Source of the DNA: Streptomyces regalis
GTDB lineage: Bacteria > Actinomycetota > Actinomycetes > Streptomycetales > Streptomycetaceae
DNA length: 64,000 nt
Direction of reading: 5' to 3'
Assembly: GCF_001509475.1 (NCBI RefSeq)
Contig: NZ_LLZG01000176.1
Location: forward strand, 22,289 to 86,288
Within the stretch, counting starts at the first letter, position 1. Each line of letters begins with the position of its first letter. Shown here piece by piece: positions 10,357 through 20,048 of this stretch. The translations under genes and the position numbers were made by a program. The notes beneath the pieces were generated by a model that was not told where the DNA came from, did no database searches, and saw only the letters and a list, made by a program, of their open reading frames with translations.

Positions 10357-11802
10357 TCAGTGAGCTTCGGGGCTCCGCTGAAGCAGCGGGGCCGCGTCGG
10401 AGAGTACCCCGCTGATCCTGGTCAGCGTCTCCTCGTCCCGCTCCACGGCGTCGAGCACCGGCCCGCGGGTGGTGTTCCAGCGCCGGGCGACCGCGGCCGG
10501 ATCCTCGCCGGTCAGCAGGCCGGCCGCCTGGGCCGCCGCGCCGAGCGCGACCAGTTCCTTGGCCTCGGGGACCTGCACCGGGCGCCCCGACAGCCGTCGT
10601 ACGGTCTGCTGCCAGGCCGTGCCCCGGGCGCCGCCGCCGATCAGCAGCAGCGGGGTCGAGCGGTCCGCGTCCTCGTCCAGGACCAGGTCCAGGGCGCCGA
10701 GCAGCGCATGGACGGCACCGTCGTAGGCGGCCTGCAGGAGCTGGCCGGCGGTCGTGTCGTGGCGCAGACCGTGCAGGAGACCGGAGGCGTTCGGCAGGTT
10801 CGGGGTGCGTTCGCCGTCCAGGTAGGGCAGGAGGGTGAGGCCGGTGGTGGGTTCCACGGCCTCGCGGTCGAGACCCAGCAGGGTCGCGAGGCGGTCGACG
10901 GCGAGTGTGCAGTTCAGGGTGCAGGCCAGCGGCAGCCAGTCGCCGTGCGCGTCCGCGAAACCCGCCACGGTGCCGGTCGGGTCGGCAGGGCGCCGCTTCG
11001 ACACGGCGTACACGGTGCCCGACGTGCCGAGGCTCAGCACGGGCATGCCGGGACGCAGCCCGAGGCCCAGTGCGGCAGCGGCGTTGTCACCGGTGCCGGG
11101 CGCGACCAGGGTGCCCTTGGAGAACGGCAGGTCGTGGCTGTCGCGCACGGTGCCCGCGACCTCGCCGGGCCGGACCACACGGGGCAGCAGCGCCGGATCG
11201 AGCCCCACTCGCGCGAGGATCTCGTCGTCGTACGACTCGGTCCCCGACGCCCACCAGCCCGTACCGGACGCGTCGCCGCGGTCGGTGGTGCCCTGCCCGG
11301 TGAGGCGTTCGGTGAGGTAGTCGTGGGGGAGACGTACGGCCTTGGTGGCCCGGACGGCCTCCGGCTCGTTCTCGGCCAGCCAGGCCCACTTCGTCACCGT
11401 GAACGAGGCGGCCGGGACGGAGCCGGTGCGCTCGGCCCAGAACTTCGCACCGCCCAGCTCCTCGGTCAGGCGGCGGGCCTGCGGCGCCGAGCGCACGTCG
11501 TTCCACAGCAGAGCCGGACGTACTGGCTCGCCCCGGTCGTCCAGCGTGACCAGACCGTGCTGCTGCCCGCCGATCGACACCGCGGCGGCCTCGTGCGCCG
11601 CGTCGCCGCACTGGCGCAGCGCCTCGCACAGCGCGTCCCACCACTGGCGCGGGTCGCTCTCGCGCCCGGCACCGGAGGACACCGTGTGCGGTGCCTGGCC
11701 GCTCGCGACGACCTGCCCGGTCGACGCGTCGACGACCAGCGCCTTGGTGGACTGGGTGGACGTGTCCACGCCGACGACGAGCGGACCCTCGGCTGCTGAC
11801 AT
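10357..11802 (-). CDS. xylB: xylulokinase
   Basis: An FGGY-family kinase that phosphorylates D-xylulose to xylulose 5-phosphate with ATP in the cytoplasm, feeding the pentose phosphate pathway. It has 481 residues, typical of XylB. The N-terminal phosphate-binding motif GVDTSTQSTKALVVD is present, as are SIGGQQHGLV, LWNDVR and the C-terminal LLIGGGARGTAW adenosine-binding motif. ATG 11802 follows an AAGGGAGA site. It is divergent from xylA across about 200 bases and followed by the ROK repressor. No xylose transporter gene lies in the locus, so uptake must be encoded elsewhere. Confidence 0.95.
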   Translation of the reverse strand: MSAAEGPLVVGVDTSTQSTKALVVDASTGQVVASGQAPHTVSSGAGRESDPRQWWDALCEALRQCGDAAHEAAAVSIGGQQHGLVTLDDRGEPVRPALLWNDVRSAPQARRLTEELGGAKFWAERTGSVPAASFTVTKWAWLAENEPEAVRATKAVRLPHDYLTERLTGQGTTDRGDASGTGWWASGTESYDDEILARVGLDPALLPRVVRPGEVAGTVRDSHDLPFSKGTLVAPGTGDNAAAALGLGLRPGMPVLSLGTSGTVYAVSKRRPADPTGTVAGFADAHGDWLPLACTLNCTLAVDRLATLLGLDREAVEPTTGLTLLPYLDGERTPNLPNASGLLHGLRHDTTAGQLLQAAYDGAVHALLGALDLVLDEDADRSTPLLLIGGGARGTAWQQTVRRLSGRPVQVPEAKELVALGAAAQAAGLLTGEDPAAVARRWNTTRGPVLDAVERDEETLTRISGVLSDAAPLLQRSPEAH

Positions 11803-11927
11803 CGTGCTCTCCCTTTTCCGCGGCTCTGCGGGATCTGGCCCGCTGTTTCGAGGGTGCCCCGGATGACCACGGCCCGGACCTCACCCCTTCGGGGACATCT
11901 TGTCCCTTCCCAGGGACGCGTCGGCAT

Positions 11928-11958
11928 ACTAATTTGTAAAGCGCCATGACGAAATAGT
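11928..11958. promoter_or_regulatory. candidate ROK/XylR operator between xylB and xylA
   Basis: In GC-rich surroundings an AT-rich imperfect inverted repeat appears: ACTAATTT (11928-11935) and AAATAGT (11952-11958), separated by 16 bases. AT-rich arms around a neutral spacer are the known style of ROK-family operators such as those of XylR, Mlc and NagC. It sits about 50 bases before the xylA start. Confidence 0.45.
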
Positions 11959-11990
11959 CGTAGCGAGTCGTAGCAAGCAGTCGTCCGTAA

Positions 11991-13172
<1,182 letters not shown>

Positions 13173-13202
13173 GGCCACACGCGCGTGCCCGGCGCAGCCT
13201 TG

Positions 13203-13242
13203 CCGCGTGTGACCGTCCGTCGGGAGATGCGGTCACACGCGG
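13203..13242 (+). terminator. xylA terminator hairpin
   Basis: A perfect 13-bp stem, CCGCGTGTGACCG (13203-13215) and CGGTCACACGCGG (13230-13242), encloses a 14-base loop 30 bases after the xylA stop. There is no T-tract. Confidence 0.75.
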
Positions 13243-13363
13243 TACGGGTTGTCGACCGGTCTCCGCACGAAATGTTCCGGAATCATGCGGTCCAAGGCGT
13301 GGGTCCGTATCAACTCCCGTGTGGGGGTCGCGTCCTGACCGACGTGAGGCGACCCTTGACGGT

Positions 13364-13897
13364 ATGGCCATGCCGCCCGTACCGCCTCAGCCGCCAGGAC
13401 CGCCGGGTGACACGCCGCCTCCGGGCGGTTTCGGACCGCCTCCTGAAGGCTTCGGCCCCGGGCAGGGGACAGGAGGCGGCCATGAGACCACAAGGGGATA
13501 CGGGAGCCCCGGAGGCTACGGTCCTCCGCCGGGCGACAGCGGCCCGCCCTCGTACGGTGGTTGGCCGCCGCCGGAACCGCCCGAGGACGGCGGTGGACCG
13601 GGGCGTCGGCGGAATCCGCTCTTCGTCCTGCTTGCCGTGATCGTGACCGCCGGAGCCGTCGTGGCCGTGGTCCTCATGGCCTCGGGAAGTGACAAATCGC
13701 CCGACGAGAAATCGCCCGCCGAGAGCAGTACGAGCAGCTCGCCCAGGCCGTCCTTCAGCATCCCGACCGAGCTCCCCACCAGGCTGCCGAGCGAACTGCC
13801 GACATCGCTGCCCTCCGGGTTCCCCACCGAGCTGCCCAGCGGCTTTCCGAGCGATCTCGAATCCCTGCTTCCGTCGCTGTCGGGAGAGCTGCCGTAG
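13364..13897 (+). CDS. proline-rich single-pass membrane protein
   Basis: A 177-residue protein of unknown function. Residues 1-80 are rich in Pro and Gly and probably cytoplasmic, with PGGFGPPPEGFGPG-like repeats. A single membrane helix follows near residues 85-105 (LFVLLAVIVTAGAVVAVVLM). The outer part is Ser-rich and then carries a regular repeat of the form LP-x-x-LPSGFPTELPSGFPS. This build is common in Streptomyces but has no assigned role. ATG 13364 is used; ATG 13370 is equally possible. The longer frame that overlaps xylA is a shadow. It is convergent with the phytase-like gene. Confidence 0.65.
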   Translation: MAMPPVPPQPPGPPGDTPPPGGFGPPPEGFGPGQGTGGGHETTRGYGSPGGYGPPPGDSGPPSYGGWPPPEPPEDGGGPGRRRNPLFVLLAVIVTAGAVVAVVLMASGSDKSPDEKSPAESSTSSSPRPSFSIPTELPTRLPSELPTSLPSGFPTELPSGFPSDLESLLPSLSGELP

Positions 13898-13925
13898 CCA
13901 TGGCGCCGGCGCCTTGAGCGGACCG

Positions 13926-15272
13926 TCAGACGCCGCGCGGCAGCCGCACGTAGATCACCGACGTCTCCACACCACTGTCGACCAGCCGGCCCTGCGCGTC
14001 GAACGCGCCCGCTCCGTCCGTCATCCCGAAGTCGTTGTCGTTGATGAGGGCGAGCGCGTCGTGGTCCACGCGCGCGACGCCCTCGATCTTCCCAGGTACA
14101 CCGGCGACCGTGCCCAGGTCGACGACCAGCTTCTTGGACAGCACAGGCACACCCGAGGCCGCCGGGTCGTCGAGTTGCTCGAGCGACGGAGACGTCGTGT
14201 CGTCGTCCCACGCCCCGCCAAGGATGTTCGCGTCGCGGCCCAGGCGCACCAGCTGCAGCCGCGCGGCCTTGTCGGTGCGCTCCTCGACCAGCAGCCGGTT
14301 TCCGCCCACGGCCACGACCGAAGAGATCTTCAGCTCTGAGGTGTCGTCCTCGCTCGGGTCCACCACGTTCACCGGGTCGAAGCGGTACGCGTACTCCGCG
14401 GTGACCGCCTTCTCCTTCGGCGAGAACCGCAGCAGCCGCGTGGTGCGTGACGCCTCCCCGGCGTCCGTGTCCGGCAGGGCCAGCGGGCTCTGCACGGCCA
14501 TCACCAGGTCGCCGCCGGGCAGTTGGGCGAGCCCCTCGAAACCGCGGTTGACCTTCCGGTGCAGCAGGACGGACGGCAGCGCCTCCACCACCGGATAGTC
14601 CGTGCCGGTGAGGCCGAGTCCCTTGGGCACGTAGCGGGTGAGGACCTTCCCGCGCGTGGAGACGTGCACGAGGGAGGGCCCGTACTCGTCGACGAGCCAG
14701 AAACTCCCGTCGGCGGCCCGCACGATGCCCTCGGTGTCCAGCCCGTTCGGGTTGTACGTCAAAGGAGCCGTCGCGTCGTAGGAGTACGGGGCCTCGTCGC
14801 GCCCCTCCTGGTTCGGCAGCCCGGTGACGGGCTTCCCGGAAGCTGTCGTGATCGGGATCGCGTCCAGCACCCTCACGCTGCCTCCCGTGACCCGGATCCT
14901 CACGATCGCCGGATCGAATCCCGGAACGGGAAACGTACGACGCTTCTTGCCGCCCACCTTGATCTGGCCGTTGGGGCCGCGGTCGGTAACCGTCCAGAAC
15001 TCGCCCTCACGGCCCGCCGGGTAGATGTCGCTGCCGATACCGCCCAGGTCCACGCCCCGGTCGTCGTCCACGGTGCCGGGCAGCAGCGCGTTGCTGAACG
15101 CGCCGAGCGGGATGTCACCGAGCGTCGCCGTGCGCACGACGTGTGCGTGGGCCTCCTTGTCCCCGGCACCGACGGCGGGCCCGGCGGCCACGAGCGCCGC
15201 GATCACCGCGAGGGGTACGCCCCCGGCAACGAAACGGTGTGCGCGGCGCCTGCCGGTGGCGTGCGGGGACAT
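13926..15272 (-). CDS. secreted esterase-like phytase family protein
   Basis: A 448-residue secreted protein of the phytase-like esterase family (Pfam Phytase-like), a beta-propeller fold seen in bacterial phosphatases and phosphodiesterases. Residues 1-35 form a signal peptide with an Arg-rich start and an Ala-rich cut region (VAAGPAVGAGDKE). Conserved parts include DLGGIGSDIYPAG, FWTVTDRGPNGQ, GLDTEGIVRAADGSFWLVDE and GFEGLAQLPGG. ATG 15272 has an excellent AGGAGG site four bases upstream. Upstream a set of tandem 11-base units resembles a PHO box, which would fit phosphate scavenging. The enzyme activity itself is inferred only from family. Confidence 0.82.
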   Translation of the reverse strand: MSPHATGRRRAHRFVAGGVPLAVIAALVAAGPAVGAGDKEAHAHVVRTATLGDIPLGAFSNALLPGTVDDDRGVDLGGIGSDIYPAGREGEFWTVTDRGPNGQIKVGGKKRRTFPVPGFDPAIVRIRVTGGSVRVLDAIPITTASGKPVTGLPNQEGRDEAPYSYDATAPLTYNPNGLDTEGIVRAADGSFWLVDEYGPSLVHVSTRGKVLTRYVPKGLGLTGTDYPVVEALPSVLLHRKVNRGFEGLAQLPGGDLVMAVQSPLALPDTDAGEASRTTRLLRFSPKEKAVTAEYAYRFDPVNVVDPSEDDTSELKISSVVAVGGNRLLVEERTDKAARLQLVRLGRDANILGGAWDDDTTSPSLEQLDDPAASGVPVLSKKLVVDLGTVAGVPGKIEGVARVDHDALALINDNDFGMTDGAGAFDAQGRLVDSGVETSVIYVRLPRGV

Positions 15273-15336
15273 CGGGCCTCCTGAGGAGCAGGGTTCGCTG
15301 AGGAGCAAGTTCGCTGACAGTGGCCAGGTTTGGAGC

Positions 15337-15369
15337 CTGCGCGGAACGCCGTACGACCGTGAGGTGAAC
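15337..15369 (-). promoter_or_regulatory. candidate PHO box (PhoP direct repeats)
   Basis: Read on the minus strand, three consecutive 11-base units occur: GTTCACCTCAC (15369-15359), GGTCGTACGGC (15358-15348) and GTTCCGCGCAG (15347-15337). The first closely matches the Streptomyces PhoP direct-repeat consensus, which begins GTTCACC; the next two are weaker. The site is 65-100 bases before the start of the phytase-like gene. Confidence 0.45.
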
Positions 15370-15428
15370 CCGGGACGACGGGCGCTCGTCGAGCCGACGT
15401 CGCCCTCGCCGGGGCCGCCGGGCATGCC

Positions 15429-16718
15429 CTACGGCTGCTCCTCCTCTGTCGCAAGCTGCGCCGAAGCCAACGCTGTTGCCGGATCCTGCGCAGGGCCTCC
15501 AGCCGGCACCCAGCGGCCGCGTTCCTCGCGATACGGCCACCAGCGTCCGTCCCGTCCCAGGCGCAGTTGGCCGGGCGTACCGATGACCGTCCACCGGTTG
15601 CCCTTCGCCCGCAGCGACGGCCGTTCGTCCTCGTCCCAGGCCGAGTCCAGTGCGGCACGCGCGCGTGCGAGCGCCGCGCCCTCGACGGTCCACTCCTCGT
15701 CGAGCACGGACAGCGCGGCGACGCCCCCGAGGCGCCAGGCGCGTACCGCCACCGCCAGCCGCTCGCGGCCGCGCTCCGAGCCTTCGGCCAGCCGCTGCGC
15801 CACGCTCTCGGAGGGGGAGGCGGAGGCTGCCAGGCGGACCGCGTCCTGGTCGAGCGTCAACTCCGCTTCCGCGGCGTGCTGTTCCGGCTCGGCTCGCAGA
15901 GCTTCCGCCAGCATGCGGTGCGCTTCCGCGGCGGTCCGGGCGGCCAGGAACTCCAGCGCGGCCGGGTCGACGCCGGGCGCGGGAGGCGTCTCGGTGACCA
16001 GGGAAGGCGGCACGCCTGGCTCGGCGGGCAGCTCGGGCAGGGCGGGGAGCGGCGGCAGGATGTCGCCGGTCGCATAAGCCTCGGCGGCATCCACGCCCTC
16101 CGGATCGGACGACACGGGCGGTTCCGCCGGATCCTCGGCCGGTGCGGTGCTGCGGGCCTGGAGGTCGTCCAGGAGGTCGTGTTCGCCCCGTCCGCGCATC
16201 AGCAGCAGCACGAAGGGGTCCTGGTCCAGGAGCCGTGCCACCTGGTAGCAGAGGGCCGCTGTGTGTCCGCAGTGGTCCCAGGCAGCGCAGCCGCACTCCG
16301 GCTCCAGATCACCCATGCCGGGCAGCAGTTCGATGCCCGTGGCGGCCGCGTCCTCCACCAGGTGAGGCGGCATGTCGCGGTCCAGCAGGGCGGCGACATG
16401 CCCGGCCCGCTCTGCGGCCATGTCAAGGAAACGGTCCCACTGTTCGCCGGTCAGCTCTTCCAGCAGCACGTCGGCCCGGTGCGCCGTACGGTCGCGGCCC
16501 TGCACGACGGCCGTGATGCGTCCCGGGCGCACCGACACCGCACCGACCGCTCCCGCGCGCGCGAGCCTGCGGCCGGCCTTGAGCTGCGCCGAGTCCAGTG
16601 CTGTCTCCTCCAGCGCCTTCAGCCAGGCCTGACCCCACCATGTCTGCGCGAATCCCCGTCCGTGCGCGGGCGGCAGCGCGGCGAACGTGCGCTCCATGTC
16701 AACGTCGTGTCGAGTCAT
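15429..16718 (-). CDS. SWIM zinc-finger protein
   Basis: A 429-residue protein with one SWIM zinc finger, a C-x-C...C-x-H motif made by Cys142, Cys144, Cys150 and His152 (ECGCAAWDHCGH). SWIM domains bind DNA or proteins and often accompany SNF2 ATPases. The region after the finger is rich in Pro, Glu and Ala (about 190-290), then a folded-looking C-terminus begins. ATG 16718 overlaps the stop of the upstream SNF2 helicase by four bases, so the two are co-translated and probably act as a complex in chromosome maintenance, repair or defence. No nuclease or methylase is next to them. Its exact role is unknown. Confidence 0.85.
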   Translation of the reverse strand: MTRHDVDMERTFAALPPAHGRGFAQTWWGQAWLKALEETALDSAQLKAGRRLARAGAVGAVSVRPGRITAVVQGRDRTAHRADVLLEELTGEQWDRFLDMAAERAGHVAALLDRDMPPHLVEDAAATGIELLPGMGDLEPECGCAAWDHCGHTAALCYQVARLLDQDPFVLLLMRGRGEHDLLDDLQARSTAPAEDPAEPPVSSDPEGVDAAEAYATGDILPPLPALPELPAEPGVPPSLVTETPPAPGVDPAALEFLAARTAAEAHRMLAEALRAEPEQHAAEAELTLDQDAVRLAASASPSESVAQRLAEGSERGRERLAVAVRAWRLGGVAALSVLDEEWTVEGAALARARAALDSAWDEDERPSLRAKGNRWTVIGTPGQLRLGRDGRWWPYREERGRWVPAGGPAQDPATALASAQLATEEEQP

Positions 16719-19579
16719 CGGGCGTCCCCTCGCAGTTCCACCAGATCGGCCAGCTCCGCGTCGGTGAGCTCTGTCAGCGCGGCCTCGCCGCCGCCGAGCA
16801 CCGCGTCGGCCAGTTCCCGCTTGCGGCTGAGCATGCCGGCGATACGGTCCTCGATGGTCCCCTCGGCGATCAGCCGGTGCACCTGCACGGGCCGGGTCTG
16901 GCCGATGCGATACGCGCGGTCGGTGGCCTGCGCCTCGACGGCGGGGTTCCACCAGCGGTCGTAGTGCACGACATGTTCGGCGCGGGTGAGGTTCAGGCCG
17001 GTGCCCGCCGCCTTCAACGACAGCAGGAAGACGGGCACTTCACCGTCCTGGAAGCGCCGCACCAAGGCCTCGCGCTCGGCCACGGGTGTTCCGCCGTGCA
17101 GGAACTGCGAGGGCATGCCACGGGCCGCCAGATGCTGTTCGATGAGGCGTCCCATGCGCACGTACTGGGTGAAGACCAGGACGCTCGATCCCTCGGAGAG
17201 GATGGTGTCGAGCAGCTCGTCCAGCAGTTCCAGCTTGCCCGAGCGTCCGGCGATCCTCGGTCGCTCCTCCTTGAGGAACTGCGCCGGGTGGTTGCAGATC
17301 TGCTTCAGACCCGTCAGGAGCTTCACGATCAGGCCCCGCCGCGCCATGCTGTCGGCGCCGGAGATCTCCGCGAGCGTCTCGCGGACCACGGCCTCGTACA
17401 GACCCGCCTGTTCCGTGGTGAGGGACACGGCACGATCGGTCTCCGTCTTCGGCGGCAGCTCCGGCGCGATCCCCGGATCCGACTTGCGCCGGCGCAGCAG
17501 GAAGGGGCGTACGAGCCGGGCGAGTCGTTCCGCGGCGGCCGGATCCTGGCCGCCCTCGACGGCCTGCGCGTAACGCGTGCGGAAGGTGCCGAGGCGGCCC
17601 AGCAGGCCGGGCGTCGTCCAGTCGAGGATCGCCCACAGGTCCGACAGGTTGTTCTCCACGGGGGTGCCGGTGAGCGCCACGCGCGCGCGTGCGCCGATGG
17701 AGCGCAGCTCCCGCGCGGTCGCCGAGTAAGGGTTCTTCACATGCTGGGCCTCGTCGGCCACGACCATGCCCCACAGCACCTCGCCGAGCCGGGGTGCGTC
17801 CAGCCGCATCGTGCCGTACGTGGTGAGCACGAACTCCCCGGCCGCCACGGCCTCGAGGTCACGTCGAGACCCGTGGAAGCGGCGCACGCGCGTGCCGGGC
17901 GCGAACTTCTCGATCTCCCGTTGCCAGTTGCCCATCAGGGACGTCGGACACACCACCAGCGTCGGACCGGCGGACGAGGCGTCGGCCTGCCGGTGCAGAT
18001 GCAGTGCAATGAGCGTGATCGTCTTGCCGAGGCCCATGTCGTCGGCCAGACAGCCGCCCAGGCCCAAGGACGTCATCCGGACCAGCCAACTCAGGCCACG
18101 CCGCTGGTAGTCCCGGAGCGTCGCCGCAAGCGCGGCGGGCTGGCCCACCTGTTCCTGCCCCTCGGGGTCCGCGAGCCGCTCGCGCAGCGCCGCCAGCCAC
18201 CCCGTGGGCCGCACCTCGACCTGGTGGCCGTCCACCTCGGTGGAGCCCGTCAGAGCGGCGCCGAGCGCGTCGATGGGCGCCACCTTGCGGTCCTGCTGCG
18301 CGCGGGCGCGGCGCACTTCCTGAGCATCGACGAGGACCCACTGGTCGCGAAGACGCACCACGGGGCGGTTCGCCTCGGCGAGACGGTCCAGCTCCTGACG
18401 CGTCAGGCGCCGGTCGCCCAGTGCGAACGACCAGTTGAAGGCGAGCAACGCGTCGGCGGACAGGAACGACGGCGTGTCCGAGGAGACTCGGCCGGGCGCG
18501 CACTCGTCGTCCGGCGGACCGATCACCGCGCGGGCGGTCAGGTTGCGGGCCAGCTCCTTGGGCCAGTGCACGTCGACACCGGCACCGGCGAGGGCGCGCG
18601 TGCCCTCTCCCAGAAGGTCGGTCACCTCCTCGTCGGCGAGTTCCACGGCATCCGGCACGGCGGCCGAGAGCAGCGGCATGAGCGGGTTCCAGGCCCGCGC
18701 GGCCCGGCGAAGCGCCAGCAGGGCGTCCATCCGCGCGCGCGGACCGAAGGCGCCGGATCCCGCCCACACGTCGCCCGCATCCGCGACCAGCGTCGGATCA
18801 CTCACGCTGTGCACCTGCAGCACCGCCCGGAACGACAGCGCTGCGTCGTCCTGCGTCGCCGCGGCGAGGCCGGGAACCTCGAGCCGCAGGGAGAGCCGTA
18901 CGCCCGCGTCGTGGCCGGAGGCTACGTCGGCGGCCCACGCACGCTGTTCGGGCAGGTGCTGCGGCTCCTGAGCCGCGTAGGCGGGTGCGCCCGTCACGAG
19001 CGCCGCCGCAGGGGAGCGGGGGAGCGCGTCGGCGACCGCGTCCAGGAAAGCCCGCAGCAGCCGCTCCGGGTCCGGCAGCCTCAGTGGCTCGACGCCTTCC
19101 AGTGGCACGGCGTGTGCCTCGGGCGGCATCGCGGCGGCGAGAGCACGGATGCGTTCGACGTCCTCCGGGCGCAGGGGACCGGCGCGCCAGGCCTCATGGT
19201 CCTGCACCGACAGGCCGGGCAGCAGCAGGCCGCGTGCCACGAGTTGCAGCGCCAGCACGGCGGCCGTGCCCCAGAACGCGCCCGCTCGGGAGGCCTGCGC
19301 GCAGGCACGCGCGCGCGTGAGCACCGGCAGGGCGGCGCGCACCGGCAGCGCAACAGCCGGCACGTTCACCAGCTCGATGCCGTCCTCGCCGGGAAGGGCG
19401 ACGGTCAGCTCATCGACGGATCCGGACGCGACGGGCGGAACAGCGCCGTCGTCGGCTCGCCAGAAGGCGACCCGGCCGGTGCGGGCCGGATCACCGGGCA
19501 CGAAAACGGCTCGGCAGCAGGCCAGCTCGGAGATCTCGGACGGTGTTGCCTCGGGACGCCTCGGCACGCTCTGTAGCAC
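16715..19579 (-). CDS. SNF2-family DEAD/DEAH helicase-like ATPase
   Basis: A 954-residue SNF2/HepA-type ATPase that probably translocates on double-stranded DNA. Residues 1-470 form a bacterial N-terminal region with no recognised motif. The ATPase has Walker A DDMGLGKT (513-520), Walker B DEAQ (609-612), LTGTPVENNLSDLW, and the C-terminal helicase motifs LVFTQYVRM, SLKAAGTGLNL and DRAYRIGQTRPV. The start is GTG 19579; the next in-frame GTG is also possible because a GAGGAG site lies just upstream of both. It is followed by the SWIM gene with a four-base overlap, a pairing seen in many actinobacteria. Upstream, 19580-19859 has no gene and should hold both promoters. Confidence 0.93.
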   Translation of the reverse strand: MLQSVPRRPEATPSEISELACCRAVFVPGDPARTGRVAFWRADDGAVPPVASGSVDELTVALPGEDGIELVNVPAVALPVRAALPVLTRARACAQASRAGAFWGTAAVLALQLVARGLLLPGLSVQDHEAWRAGPLRPEDVERIRALAAAMPPEAHAVPLEGVEPLRLPDPERLLRAFLDAVADALPRSPAAALVTGAPAYAAQEPQHLPEQRAWAADVASGHDAGVRLSLRLEVPGLAAATQDDAALSFRAVLQVHSVSDPTLVADAGDVWAGSGAFGPRARMDALLALRRAARAWNPLMPLLSAAVPDAVELADEEVTDLLGEGTRALAGAGVDVHWPKELARNLTARAVIGPPDDECAPGRVSSDTPSFLSADALLAFNWSFALGDRRLTRQELDRLAEANRPVVRLRDQWVLVDAQEVRRARAQQDRKVAPIDALGAALTGSTEVDGHQVEVRPTGWLAALRERLADPEGQEQVGQPAALAATLRDYQRRGLSWLVRMTSLGLGGCLADDMGLGKTITLIALHLHRQADASSAGPTLVVCPTSLMGNWQREIEKFAPGTRVRRFHGSRRDLEAVAAGEFVLTTYGTMRLDAPRLGEVLWGMVVADEAQHVKNPYSATARELRSIGARARVALTGTPVENNLSDLWAILDWTTPGLLGRLGTFRTRYAQAVEGGQDPAAAERLARLVRPFLLRRRKSDPGIAPELPPKTETDRAVSLTTEQAGLYEAVVRETLAEISGADSMARRGLIVKLLTGLKQICNHPAQFLKEERPRIAGRSGKLELLDELLDTILSEGSSVLVFTQYVRMGRLIEQHLAARGMPSQFLHGGTPVAEREALVRRFQDGEVPVFLLSLKAAGTGLNLTRAEHVVHYDRWWNPAVEAQATDRAYRIGQTRPVQVHRLIAEGTIEDRIAGMLSRKRELADAVLGGGEAALTELTDAELADLVELRGDAR

Positions 19580-19859
19580 TCCTCAAATTTGACTACTCGG
19601 GGTCGAGTGGCCGAGGATACAGCATCTCGACGGCTCGCCCGGCATGCCCGCATCGTGACCTGGGTCACTTATCCGTCGGTGTGGGTATCTCCCCTGTGCG
19701 GAGCCCGGCGCGTCGACCGCACATCGGCTGTCGCCGGATCTCCGTGACCACTAGGGGCCGCACCTCAGGGTCGTCTCAGGGTCGCGGTTCGGAACCGCTG
19801 GAAGCGTGGACCCGTTTTCAGGTCAGAGAGCGGCAGTGGCCGCGAAGGAGGCGACGCAC

Positions 19860-20042
19860 ATGTCGAAGAACGCGAAGATCGCCGCAGGAGGTGTGGCGGC
19901 CGGTCTCATCCTGCTGATCTGGCTGCCCTGGTGGGCGGCGCTCCTGATAGTCCTGGGAGTCCCGGCCGCCGCGTACCTCACGCTCGACCCGTCACAGCGG
20001 CGCAGGCTGCGCCGCGCCACGCGCAAGGAACTCGGTCGCTGA
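19860..20042 (+). CDS. small membrane protein, 60 residues
   Basis: A short protein of unknown function. It has a basic N-terminus (MSKNAKIAAGG), two closely spaced hydrophobic helices (about 10-25 and 27-43, with IWLPWWAALLIVLGVPA) and a strongly basic tail (SQRRRLRRATRKELGR). ATG 19860 has GGAGG about nine bases upstream, which is why the longer frame from 19806 is rejected. Small membrane proteins of this shape are common in Streptomyces. It ends six bases before the convergent tannase-like gene. Confidence 0.65.
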   Translation: MSKNAKIAAGGVAAGLILLIWLPWWAALLIVLGVPAAAYLTLDPSQRRRLRRATRKELGR

Positions 20043-20048
20043 CATACA

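Noticed and set aside
16598..19576. A 992-codon plus-strand frame opposite the SNF2 gene
   Set aside because: It mirrors the helicase and has no family feature; the minus-strand gene has every SNF2 motif.
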